Assembly (NCBI GenBank): GCA_032117595.1
Contig: JAULYZ010000032.1
Span: 59,135-123,134 of the forward strand
Direction: 5' to 3'
DNA length: 64,000 nucleotides
Source of the DNA: WLJO01 sp032117595
Lineage (GTDB): Bacteria; Actinomycetota; Acidimicrobiia; Acidimicrobiales; Ilumatobacteraceae
Shown here: positions 24,905 through 32,478 of the stretch, piece by piece
Layout: every line of letters starts with the position of its first letter
Numbering within the stretch: the first letter of the stretch is position 1
Position numbers and translations under genes: made by a program
Notes under the pieces: generated by a model
Database searches by the model: none
What the model was told of the DNA's origin: nothing
What the model saw: only the letters and a program-made list of their open reading frames with translations

Positions 24905-27094
24905 ATGCTCACTCGACTTGCCCTTTTCACTGTCCGCAAGAGGCGATGGGTGCTGTCGGTCACCGTCTTGTTCCTGTTGGCCTCCATAGGCCTCGGCACC
25001 GGCGCCTTTGGGGTGCTCAAGACCGCGGGCTTCGACGATCCATCCTCGGAGAGCGCGAGGGCGGAGGCATTGCTCGAGAAGCACTTCGGCGGCGGCGAGC
25101 CCAACGTCGTGCTCGTCCTCACCGCCGATGCGGGAAGCGTCGACGACCCGGCGCTCGCCTCGGACGGGGCTGCACTGGTAGCGCGCCTCGAAACCATCGA
25201 GGGCGTCGATCAGGTGCTGTCGTACTGGTCGCTCGACAACGCACCTGCGCTCCGCAGCAGTGACGGCGACACCGCGCTCGTGCTCGTCCGAGTGGTCGGG
25301 GACGAGGAGTTCGTCGAGGAGCAGCTTGCGACCATCGATGAACAGTTCACCGGTACCCAAGGCCGGTTCACGGTGCTGCTCGGCGGGAGCGAAGCCGTGT
25401 TCGCCGACATTGGTCACACCATCGAGGGCGACCTGCTCCGCGCAGAACTGATCGCGATACCGCTCACCCTCATTCTGCTGCTGTTCGTATTCCGGAGCCT
25501 GATCGCAGCACTACTACCACTGTTCGTCGGAGTGATCGCCATCTTTGGAACGCTCCTCAGCCTCTACGTCATCGGTTCTGCCACCGACGTCTCGATCTAC
25601 GCCGTCAACCTCACGACCGCTCTCGGGCTCGGACTCGCCATCGACTACAGCCTCTTCATCGTGTCCCGTTTTCGAGAGGAACTGGATGCAGGACGCTCGA
25701 TTGAGGCGGCGGTTACCCGCACCGTGCAGACAGCGGGCAAGACCGTGCTGATCAGCGCCCTCACTGTTGCTGTGTCGCTGTCGGCGCTGCTGGTGTTCCC
25801 GCTGTATTTCCTCCGCTCCTTTGCCTACGCAGGTGTGGCGGTGGTGCTTCTCGCCCTCCTGGGATCGATCGTTTCGCTACCTGCTCTCCTCGCCGTGCTC
25901 GGACACCGCGTCGATTCAGTGCGCATCGGTCGCCGCCGCACTGCGCGTGCCGCGAGTGAGGGAACGTGGCACCGAATCGCCACCCTTGTCATGCGGCGGC
26001 CGATTCCGATCGCCGCCACCGTGGTGGTGGTCCTGGTGCTTCTGGGCGCCCCGTTCCTGCGGGCCACGTTCGGGGCTCCGGACGACCGGGTGCTGCCCAC
26101 TTCGGCTGGCAGCCGCCAGGCCGGGGACATTCTTCGCTCCGAGTTCAGCGGCAACGCTGCCGAGGGATTCGGCGTCGTGGCAGAAGGTGTCGGGGCTGAC
26201 CGACTTGCCGACATCGCCGCAGCGGCTGCAGCGCTCTCTGCGATGGAGGGGATCGATCGCGTGGAGAGCGCCGCGGGAACGTTCGTTGGAGGACAGCGCT
26301 CCTCCTCCAGCCCGAACGATGGCGGCTACTTCGCCAGCGACGGAGCGGCGATCACGTGGATGTCGATCGTTCCCGGCTTCCCGGTCGTGTCGCCGGAGGG
26401 CGAACGGCTGGTCAAGGACATCCGCGACCTCGACCTCCCGTTCGAAGTCGCGGTCGAGGGCCAGGCCGCCGGACTTGTCGACTCCAAGGCAGCGATCGGA
26501 AGTGCCCTCCCGTGGGCAATCGCGATCATCGTCATCGCAACGTTCATCTTGCTGTTCCTGATGGCGGGCAGCCTGCTCGTCCCGTTGAAGGCGCTGATCC
26601 TCAACACCCTGAGCCTCACCGCCACATTCGGCGCCATGGTCTGGATCTTCCAGGACGGCAACTTGTCCGAACTGCTGGGCTTCACTGCGACGGGGACACT
26701 CGACATCTCGATGCCAATCCTGATGTTCTGCATCGCGTTCGGGCTCTCGATGGACTACGAGGTGTTCCTGCTGTCACGCATCAAGGAGGAGCACGACCGC
26801 GTCGGCGACAACGAAGCATCCGTCGCACTCGGCCTCGAGCGCACCGGGCGAATCATCACAGCGGCCGCGCTGCTTCTCTCCATCACCTTCTTTGCGTTCG
26901 GCACCTCCGGCGTGAGCTTCATCAAGATGTTCGGAATCGGACTGGGTCTTGCAGTGCTGATGGATGCCACTGTCGTCAGGGCATTCCTGGTCCCGGCGTT
27001 CATGCGTCTGGCCGGTGACGCCAACTGGTGGGCCCCCGCACCACTCCGGCGACTCCACGACCGGTTCGGCCTGAGGGAGACCGAACAGCCCTGA
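24905..27094 (+). CDS. MMPL/RND-family membrane transporter
   Basis: A 729-residue RND-type exporter of the short MmpL class. One N-terminal helix (RKRRWVLSVTVLFLLASIG) is followed by a large periplasmic domain, then a group of five helices containing ALGLGLAIDYSLFIVSRFREEL. The second half repeats this plan, with FCIAFGLSMDYEVFLLSRIKEE. The Asp-Tyr pairs in both repeats are the proton-relay residues of MmpL proteins. Substrates in the family are lipids, siderophores and drugs. GGAAGGAAC precedes the ATG. The divergent NarL-type two-component system suggests induction by envelope stress or a toxic compound. Confidence 0.9.
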   Translation: MLTRLALFTVRKRRWVLSVTVLFLLASIGLGTGAFGVLKTAGFDDPSSESARAEALLEKHFGGGEPNVVLVLTADAGSVDDPALASDGAALVARLETIEGVDQVLSYWSLDNAPALRSSDGDTALVLVRVVGDEEFVEEQLATIDEQFTGTQGRFTVLLGGSEAVFADIGHTIEGDLLRAELIAIPLTLILLLFVFRSLIAALLPLFVGVIAIFGTLLSLYVIGSATDVSIYAVNLTTALGLGLAIDYSLFIVSRFREELDAGRSIEAAVTRTVQTAGKTVLISALTVAVSLSALLVFPLYFLRSFAYAGVAVVLLALLGSIVSLPALLAVLGHRVDSVRIGRRRTARAASEGTWHRIATLVMRRPIPIAATVVVVLVLLGAPFLRATFGAPDDRVLPTSAGSRQAGDILRSEFSGNAAEGFGVVAEGVGADRLADIAAAAAALSAMEGIDRVESAAGTFVGGQRSSSSPNDGGYFASDGAAITWMSIVPGFPVVSPEGERLVKDIRDLDLPFEVAVEGQAAGLVDSKAAIGSALPWAIAIIVIATFILLFLMAGSLLVPLKALILNTLSLTATFGAMVWIFQDGNLSELLGFTATGTLDISMPILMFCIAFGLSMDYEVFLLSRIKEEHDRVGDNEASVALGLERTGRIITAAALLLSITFFAFGTSGVSFIKMFGIGLGLAVLMDATVVRAFLVPAFMRLAGDANWWAPAPLRRLHDRFGLRETEQP

Positions 27095-27143
27095 GCTGCG
27101 CCGGGCGCGACCGGCGCGGATGGCGCTGCGCATCCTCGGTGAG

Positions 27144-27227
27144 TGCCCGGGGCGGGCTTCGATCCCGCACCCCCTTGCGGGGAGGGGGGTTTAAGCCCCC
27201 CGCGTCTGCCAATTCCGCCACCCGGGC
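27144..27227 (-). tRNA. tRNA-Leu (anticodon TAA)
   Basis: Read on the minus strand, the 5' arm GCCCGGG (27227-27221) pairs perfectly with CCCGGGC (27151-27145), followed by discriminator A. The D-arm carries GGCGGAATTGGCAGACGC, typical of tRNA-Leu. The anticodon loop CTTAAAC gives TAA between GGGGG/CCCCC stems. A long variable arm (class II tRNA) and a GGGATCGAAGCCC T-arm follow. CCA is not encoded. It reads UUA, the rarest leucine codon in GC-rich actinobacteria. Confidence 0.95.
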
Positions 27228-27398
27228 AAGGGTGCGTCGAGGTGACATCGCAGCGCGCACCTCGACCTCGCCAGCCTAAGCGGGAGTGGCACCGGCGTGT
27301 CCGGTGTGTCCAGACGGTTCGAGACGAGCGAAGTGACGCGGCCCGCCTACAGTGCCCGATGACGGCGTGCCGGGTTTCGCCGCCCAGGGGACAACGGC

Positions 27399-28649
27399 GT
27401 GACCACCCACGAACACTCAACGGCAGCACCAACGACGTCCACTGCGCGTCGCGACATCGGACCGCGAGAGTTCCTGCTGCTGGTGAGCGTGCTGTCGGCC
27501 ACTACCGCACTCGGCATCGATCTCATCCTTCCTGCCTTCCCGGACATGCGGTCGAATTTCGGGATGCCTGCCGACTCGTCACGAGTGTCGTGGACCGTCA
27601 CTGCGTACTTCCTCGGCCTTGCAGTCGGTCCATGGCTCTACGGACCGGTGTCGGACCGTCACGGACGCCGCGCACCGCTGAACGCCGGCCTCACCCTGTA
27701 CGCCGTTGCCGCGGTGATCGGCGCGCTCGCCCCGTCGTGGCCGCTCATCATCGTCTCGCGTTTTGTCTGGGGACTCGGGGCCGCTGGGCCGCGTTCGCTG
27801 AGCATCGCGATGGTGCGTGACCGCTACGACGGTGAGGCCATGGCACGCGTGATGTCGATCTCGATGGCGGTGTTCCTCATCATCCCCATCCTTGCCCCGT
27901 CATTCGGCGCGCTCCTCGTCGCCATTTTCCCGTGGCGGGTGGTGTTCTGGGTTCCCGCCGGTCTCGCCATGCTGCTCATGCTGTGGTGCCGAAGACTGCC
28001 CGAGACGCTCCACCACGACCGCCGCAGACCGCTCACGTTCAGTGCAGTGGGGCGCGCAGCACGCGAGGTGTTCTCGCACCGACAGACCGTCGGGCTCATG
28101 GTGTCGATGACCTTCATCTTCGGGATCATGAACTCCTACCTCGCCGGCTCCGAGGTGATCCTCTCCGACGTGTTCGGGTACGGGTCGTGGTTCCCGCTCT
28201 ACTTCGGCTGCATCGCTGTGCTGTTCGCCCTCATGTCGCTCGCCAACGCACGGCTCGTGGGGCGATTGGGCGTGGTGCGCCTCATCCGCACCGAGGCAGT
28301 AGTGGGCGTCATCACCAGCGCAGCACTGCTCGTCGTGGGTCTTGCTTCGTCGGGTCACCCGAACTTCTGGGTGTTCACCGTGGCGATCTGTCTCTCCATC
28401 CCGATGGCGCAAGGGCTCGTGCCGATGAGCAACACCCTCGCCATGACACCGCTGCCCCACATCGCCGGGACCGCATCGTCGATCATCGGCACCACCACGT
28501 TCGCAGGCGGCGCACTCCTCGGCAGCCTTTCCTCGGGCGCGTTCGACGGATCGGTGCGGCCCTTCACCATCTTCGTGATCGGCTACTTCGCGATCGGCGC
28601 CTCAGCCATCTTCGCTGCCACCTGGGGCGCCGACCGCACAACGACCTGA
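27399..28649 (+). CDS. MFS drug-resistance transporter (Bcr/CflA-like)
   Basis: A 416-residue transporter with 12 predicted helices. LGIDLILPAFPDM in the first helix, GPVSDRHGRRAPL after the second and RFVWGLGAAGPRSLSIAMVRD in the fourth are Bcr/CflA-type (DHA1) features. A role in export of drugs or small metabolites is likely. The GTG is preceded by AGGGGA; a TACAGT box at 27348-27353 would give a 5' leader of about 40 nt. It stands alone between the tRNA and a convergent phosphatase gene. Confidence 0.85.
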   Translation: MTTHEHSTAAPTTSTARRDIGPREFLLLVSVLSATTALGIDLILPAFPDMRSNFGMPADSSRVSWTVTAYFLGLAVGPWLYGPVSDRHGRRAPLNAGLTLYAVAAVIGALAPSWPLIIVSRFVWGLGAAGPRSLSIAMVRDRYDGEAMARVMSISMAVFLIIPILAPSFGALLVAIFPWRVVFWVPAGLAMLLMLWCRRLPETLHHDRRRPLTFSAVGRAAREVFSHRQTVGLMVSMTFIFGIMNSYLAGSEVILSDVFGYGSWFPLYFGCIAVLFALMSLANARLVGRLGVVRLIRTEAVVGVITSAALLVVGLASSGHPNFWVFTVAICLSIPMAQGLVPMSNTLAMTPLPHIAGTASSIIGTTTFAGGALLGSLSSGAFDGSVRPFTIFVIGYFAIGASAIFAATWGADRTTT

Positions 28650-28674
28650 GGGCACCGGCGGCGGGCGCTGCGGT

Positions 28675-29310
28675 TCAGGCGTGCTGCTCGAGCAGCGCCC
28701 GTGCTGCCGTCAGCGCGGTGTCGTGATCGGTGACGTGCACGACGTGCATCCCCACTGCACGAGCGGCATCGGCCATGGCCTCGAAATCGTCGAGGAACAA
28801 GGCCTCCTGCGGCTCGACCCCGAGCAGGGCCAGCGCGTGCAGATAGATCGCCGGATCCGGCTTGCGGAGACCGACTTTGCAGGAGTGCACCACGGCATCG
28901 AACCGATCGAGGTTCGGGACCACGCGGTCCCACCACGGCAGCCACTCGACCACGCTGTTCGTGATGAGCGCCGTGCGAAACCCGCGAGCCTGCACCTCGT
29001 CCACGAAGGCATGCATCCCCGCATGCGGTTCGAAGTGACCGGGGACGAAGTACTCCGACTGCGGATCCATGAGCATCCGGGTGGCACGGTCGTCGGGATG
29101 GAGCTGCGCCATGAAGTCAGCAAGCGTGATCTCGCCGCGTTCGAGGCGGTGTGCCGGGCGGTCGCCGTCGGGGCCGGTGGAGAAATCGGCGAGCATGCTC
29201 TGCTGGATGTTCGTCACCTCGAGGCCCGCGGCGCGAGATTGGACGGCAAAGACGTTGCCGATCGGGTGTGTCATCACCCCGCCCACGTCGAAGCAGACTG
29301 CGCGGATCAC
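28675..29310 (-). CDS. HAD-IA family hydrolase
   Basis: A 211-residue HAD hydrolase. Motif I is FDVGGV with nucleophile Asp8 but glycine in place of the usual second Asp, as in the YihX/epoxide-hydrolase-N-terminal branch. Motif II is LITNS, motif III has the Lys in KVGLRKPDPAIY, and motif IV is FLDDFEAMADAA. A helical cap lies between motifs I and II. Activity on small phosphate esters or a haloacid is possible. The GTG start has a TAGCCT box 6 nt upstream, so the message is probably leaderless. Confidence 0.88.
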   Translation of the reverse strand: MIRAVCFDVGGVMTHPIGNVFAVQSRAAGLEVTNIQQSMLADFSTGPDGDRPAHRLERGEITLADFMAQLHPDDRATRMLMDPQSEYFVPGHFEPHAGMHAFVDEVQARGFRTALITNSVVEWLPWWDRVVPNLDRFDAVVHSCKVGLRKPDPAIYLHALALLGVEPQEALFLDDFEAMADAARAVGMHVVHVTDHDTALTAARALLEQHA

Positions 29311-29316
29311 GGGTGC

Positions 29317-29322
29317 AGGCTA
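29317..29322 (-). promoter_or_regulatory. -10 box TAGCCT of a leaderless start
   Basis: Minus-strand TAGCCT ends 6 nt before the GTG at 29310. No ribosome-binding site is present. Confidence 0.5.
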
Positions 29323-29399
29323 GGCAGTACGTCGCTCGGTGCGCCCAGCCGGGGAACGAGCGACGTTGTCCGGGCACGCAACAGCCCACACGACGGCAA

Positions 29400-29726
29400 T
29401 CAGGCGACTCGTCGCTCGGGCACTGGCGCGCTCGTCGAGCCGAAGCCGAGTGCAGCCCAGAGCGCACCTCGCACGCGCAGCGCCTCGGGACCGGTGAGGC
29501 GATTGGCGACGATCACGCCCTCGATGAGATCGGCCGCGACTGCGGCGAACGGGCGGCCCTTCACACGCACGGCCACCACGACACTGCGTGGCCCCCGCCG
29601 GATGGACCGGTCCACGGGAATGGCGGGTGGGCAGCGGAAGGCGGGCACCTCGAGGTCTCGCTGTCGTGCCGCCCGGGCGAGCGTGCGAGCCGCCTGGGCG
29701 AACTCGGCGAGGGTGGTGGTGTCCAT
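29400..29726 (-). CDS. Hypothetical protein, 108 residues
   Basis: A small protein I do not recognise. The N-terminal 25 residues form an Ala/Arg-rich helix (LAEFAQAARTLARAARQ), then PAFRCPPAIPVDRSIRR leads into a beta-rich segment (SVVVAVRVKGRPFAAVAADLIEGVIVANR). This could be a small alpha/beta domain. There is no signal peptide, membrane helix or known motif. The ATG at 29726 is chosen since upstream sequence runs into the VOC gene region. Codon use (GC at third positions) fits a real gene. It lies 23 bp after the VOC-like gene on the same strand and may be co-transcribed. Confidence 0.5.
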   Translation of the reverse strand: MDTTTLAEFAQAARTLARAARQRDLEVPAFRCPPAIPVDRSIRRGPRSVVVAVRVKGRPFAAVAADLIEGVIVANRLTGPEALRVRGALWAALGFGSTSAPVPERRVA

Positions 29727-29749
29727 GCCCCCATCGTGCTCCCGGGGTG

Positions 29750-30493
29750 TTACACGGTTGTGGTTCGCCTCGGGTCGGGTGAGATCAGCGCCACGGGCAC
29801 ACCGAGACCCACCTCGGCCCGCACGGTCGCAATGAAACGGCCCGGCTGCACGGCAGGGCGGGGGGCGCTGATCACCTCGGGGCCGAGGCGGTCGCAGAGC
29901 GCCACGAGCGAGTCGGGAGTATCGCCCACGGTGAGCACGAGGCCCCACCACCGGGCGGGCCCTGCAGCCACCTGCGGGGACTGCACCACCTCGAGGATCA
30001 CCTCTCCGAGGCGGAAGAACCCCTGACGAACGGTTCCCGCCTCGCGAATGCGCTTGAGCGGTGCGCCCGTTGCTGCGGCCGCTGCATCACAGGTGCGCTC
30101 GAGGTCGGGGGTCATGAGCACCACGTGGTCGATGACCCGGGCGTCGAGCACCGCCTCCCGACCGTCTGCGCCGCCTGACCGGTCGGGCACCGCCGAAGCA
30201 GGAACCGGAGCGTTCGTTGCCGGCACGGTGTGAACAGGTGCTCCATCGACGAACGACGGACGGGGCCCATGGTCGTGGTCGCAGGCGCCGTCGTGCACAT
30301 GTGCTGCGTCGGCCGACGAATCGGAATCGGCCGGGGTGATCCCGATGGTCTGGATACCCGGCGACAGGAACGGCACCACACGGATCCTCACCGAGCCAAC
30401 GACAGCAGCGCCCGATTCGAGCACCAGACCCAACCGCTCCCACGGAGCGCGCTCGCCACCGACGACGATTTCGGTGAGGCGGGCACTCGACAT
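29750..30493 (-). CDS. VOC (glyoxalase-like) domain protein with His/Asp-rich insert
   Basis: A 247-residue protein. Residues 1-55 look like one VOC beta-alpha-beta-beta-beta unit. An insert of about 60 residues is rich in Asp/His (HVHDGACDHDHGP) and then Ala/Pro. From about residue 118 (DARVIDHVVLMTPDLERTCDAAAAATG) a second VOC half begins, ending with GVPVALISPDP. VOC proteins bind a metal and act as dioxygenases, isomerases or resistance proteins; the usual His/Glu ligands are not clear here. The His-rich insert could bind metal. It sits between bL37 and the 108-residue gene on the same strand. Confidence 0.65.
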   Translation of the reverse strand: MSSARLTEIVVGGERAPWERLGLVLESGAAVVGSVRIRVVPFLSPGIQTIGITPADSDSSADAAHVHDGACDHDHGPRPSFVDGAPVHTVPATNAPVPASAVPDRSGGADGREAVLDARVIDHVVLMTPDLERTCDAAAAATGAPLKRIREAGTVRQGFFRLGEVILEVVQSPQVAAGPARWWGLVLTVGDTPDSLVALCDRLGPEVISAPRPAVQPGRFIATVRAEVGLGVPVALISPDPRRTTTV

Positions 30494-30586
30494 GGCTCCT
30501 CGGTTTCGTGCTCAGGCTTGCAAAATGCCACCGGGCCCGGCGAACGGGCGACGACGGTGGGGTGAGACCACGAGAGGCTGACTGGG

Positions 30587-30673
30587 TCAGCCGCGACCCA
30601 TGTTCGGGCGCTTGCCGTGGTTCGCCTTCGAGCGACGCAGCTTCGCCTTGCGCTTCTTGGTCTTCTTCGACAT
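30587..30673 (-). CDS. Ribosomal protein bL37-like micro-protein
   Basis: A 28-residue, very basic product ending in SKANHGKRPNMGRG. The SKANHGKRPN stretch matches, from memory, the actinobacterial large-subunit protein bL37 first seen in Mycobacterium ribosome structures; that protein also starts with a run of Lys/Arg. It would bind rRNA in the 50S subunit. The ATG has a TAGCCT box 9 nt upstream, so a leaderless message is likely. It is divergent from ychF with 105 bp between. Its small size makes it easy to miss in annotation. Confidence 0.8.
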   Translation of the reverse strand: MSKKTKKRKAKLRRSKANHGKRPNMGRG

Positions 30674-30682
30674 AGGTCGGCA

Positions 30683-30688
30683 AGGCTA
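30683..30688 (-). promoter_or_regulatory. -10 box TAGCCT (bL37 gene)
   Basis: Minus-strand TAGCCT ends 9 nt before the ATG at 30673. A second TAGCCT on the plus strand (30761-30766), 12 nt before ychF, suggests divergent promoters in this gap. Confidence 0.4.
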
Positions 30689-30778
30689 CTTCACCGACCC
30701 GCCGCTTCCACCGGCCGGTTCGGCCAGGCGCCGCTCCCGGCCCCCGTAGGGGCCCGCCGCTAGCCTCAGCCCCTCGCT

Positions 30779-31867
30779 ATGGAACGCTTCGGTCTCGTCG
30801 GCCTGCCGAACGCAGGAAAGTCCTCGCTGTACAACGCCCTGACCGGCGGCGGGGCCCTCGCCGCCCCGTACGCATTCGCCACCAAGGACCCCAACATCGG
30901 TGTCGCCAAGGTCCCCGACGACCGCCTCGACCGCCTCGCCGCCATGTCCAAGAGCCGCAATGTGGTGCACGCGGCCGTCCAAGTGGTGGACATCGGCGGC
31001 CTCGTCGAGGGAGCCAGCAAGGGCGAGGGTCTCGGCAACAAGTTCCTCGCCAACATCCGCGAGGTCGAGGCCATCGTCTTCGTGCTGCGGGCTTTCGTCG
31101 ACGACGACGTCCCCGGCCCCTCCGACCCGCTCGAACACCTCCGCGTGGTGGAGCTCGAGCTCGCCCTCGCCGATCTCGAGACCGTCGAGTCCAGATTGCC
31201 CAAGGTGCAGAAGGCTGCCAAGAACGACCGCTCCCTCGCCGAGGAGGCCGAGGCGCTGCAGACGGCGCTGGCGGTCCTCTCCAACGGCTCGCCGCTCTAT
31301 CGCGCGGGCTTGAAGGCCGATGTCCGCGCGGCACTCGCATCGCACTTCCTGCTCACCAACCGTCCGGTGCTGGCGGTGGTGAACGTCGGCGAGAACGAAC
31401 TCGACACAATCCCTGCGCAAGAGGCGCGCGTGCGCAACGAGCTCTCCGATGCAGGCGACGATGTCGAGGTCATCGGTATGTGCGTGCAGCTCGAGGCCGA
31501 GGCGGCCAGCATCACCGATCCGGCCGAGCGCGCCGAGATGCTTGACGGTTTCGGCCTCGGTGAGGGAGCGCTCTTCCGTATGGTGCGCAGCGCCTATCAC
31601 CTCCTCGGGCTGCGCACCTTCTTCACCACCGGCGAGAAGGAGAGCCGAGCCTGGACCTTTCGTGCCGGATCGAGTGCGCCGGAGTGCGCGGGGCGCATCC
31701 ACACCGATTTCCAACGGGGCTTCATCAAGGCAGAGGTCATTCACTGGGACGAGTTGCTCGACATCGGTTCGTGGACCAAGGCGAAAGAACTCGGCAAGGT
31801 GCGGGTCGAGGGCAAGGACTACCACCCGCTCGACGGCGACGTCATGGAGTTCCGCTTCAACGTCTGA
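30779..31867 (+). CDS. ychF: Ribosome-associated ATPase/GTPase YchF
   Basis: A 362-residue Obg-family P-loop protein. GLPNAGKSS (P-loop, Lys14), DIGGLVEGASKGEGLGNKFL (G3) and NVGEN in place of NKxD (G4) mark YchF, which prefers ATP because of that change. A coiled-coil insert and the C-terminal TGS domain (TFFTTGEKESRAWTF, then GRIHTDFQRGFIKAEV) follow. It binds ribosomes and is linked to translation and oxidative stress control. The gene is preceded by a TAGCCT box. A CCGGGC/GCCCGG hairpin without T-tract at 31870-31889 may end the message. Confidence 0.97.
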   Translation: MERFGLVGLPNAGKSSLYNALTGGGALAAPYAFATKDPNIGVAKVPDDRLDRLAAMSKSRNVVHAAVQVVDIGGLVEGASKGEGLGNKFLANIREVEAIVFVLRAFVDDDVPGPSDPLEHLRVVELELALADLETVESRLPKVQKAAKNDRSLAEEAEALQTALAVLSNGSPLYRAGLKADVRAALASHFLLTNRPVLAVVNVGENELDTIPAQEARVRNELSDAGDDVEVIGMCVQLEAEAASITDPAERAEMLDGFGLGEGALFRMVRSAYHLLGLRTFFTTGEKESRAWTFRAGSSAPECAGRIHTDFQRGFIKAEVIHWDELLDIGSWTKAKELGKVRVEGKDYHPLDGDVMEFRFNV

Positions 31868-31926
31868 GTCCGGGCGCACGCGAGCCCGGGCAGCACGCCG
31901 ACACTGCCGTGTGCGAACATGCAGCC

Positions 31927-32397
31927 ATGTCGCTCCCCCTGGACATTGCCCGCTCGCACCTCGAGACGCTCATCGAACGGGTGTCGGGAATGCCCAAGGC
32001 CCTTGCCGACGAGGACGGCGACTACCCATTCGCAGTGGCGCACGCCCGCTTCTTCGCCCGTGTCGACGGCTCAGCGCAACCGGTGATCCGGGTGTTCGCC
32101 GTGGTGAGCAACAAGGTCGACAAGACACCGGAACTGCTCGACACCCTGAACTCCATCAACACCCATCTCGTCGGGGTCCGCACGATGTGGATCAACGATC
32201 AGGTGATCTTCGAGGCCGACCTGCGCGCAATGTCTGCCGACACCGTTGCCTTCGGCGAGGCCTGCCAACTGGTCGCCTCCACCGCTGACCACTTCGGGCC
32301 GCCCCTCGTCCAGAACTTCGGCGGCGAGGCCTTCTTCGAGCAGTCCAAGGAAACGGGATACGAACCGGCCGAACCGAAATACGTGGGATACCTCTGA
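31927..32397 (+). CDS. YbjN-like (type III chaperone-fold) domain protein
   Basis: A 156-residue protein resembling the YbjN/putative sensory transduction regulator family, which adopts a type III secretion chaperone-like fold. The features are an N-terminal helix (RSHLETLIERV), a beta hairpin with FFARVDGSAQPVIRVFAVV, then KTPELLDTLNSINTHLVGVRTMWINDQVIFEADL, the family's core. It has no signal peptide or membrane helix. Actinobacterial members are thought to be cytoplasmic adaptors or chaperones. The start is the ATG at 31927, where the conserved domain begins. Confidence 0.65.
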   Translation: MSLPLDIARSHLETLIERVSGMPKALADEDGDYPFAVAHARFFARVDGSAQPVIRVFAVVSNKVDKTPELLDTLNSINTHLVGVRTMWINDQVIFEADLRAMSADTVAFGEACQLVASTADHFGPPLVQNFGGEAFFEQSKETGYEPAEPKYVGYL

Positions 32398-32422
32398 CGC
32401 CCCACACATCTGTCCGGGCCCG

Positions 32423-32452
32423 TTGTGACCGGACGCACCGCTCACCTAGCGT
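32423..32452 (+). promoter_or_regulatory. Promoter TTGTGA-N18-TAGCGT
   Basis: -35 TTGTGA (32423-32428) and -10 TAGCGT (32447-32452) are 18 bp apart. Transcription would start near 32459 and give a short leader containing the ribosome-binding site AAGGAG in front of the ATG at 32479. Confidence 0.5.
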
Positions 32453-32478
32453 TCCGGTGTCCCGAACAAGGAGCAGGC

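Noticed and set aside
27144..27398. Possible integration at the tRNA-Leu gene
   Set aside because: No partial copy of the tRNA 3' end and no integrase on either side; neighbours are ordinary chromosomal genes.
30686..31879. Long minus-strand open frame antisense to ychF
   Set aside because: It mirrors ychF codons exactly and has no ribosome-binding site or domain; ychF is unambiguous.
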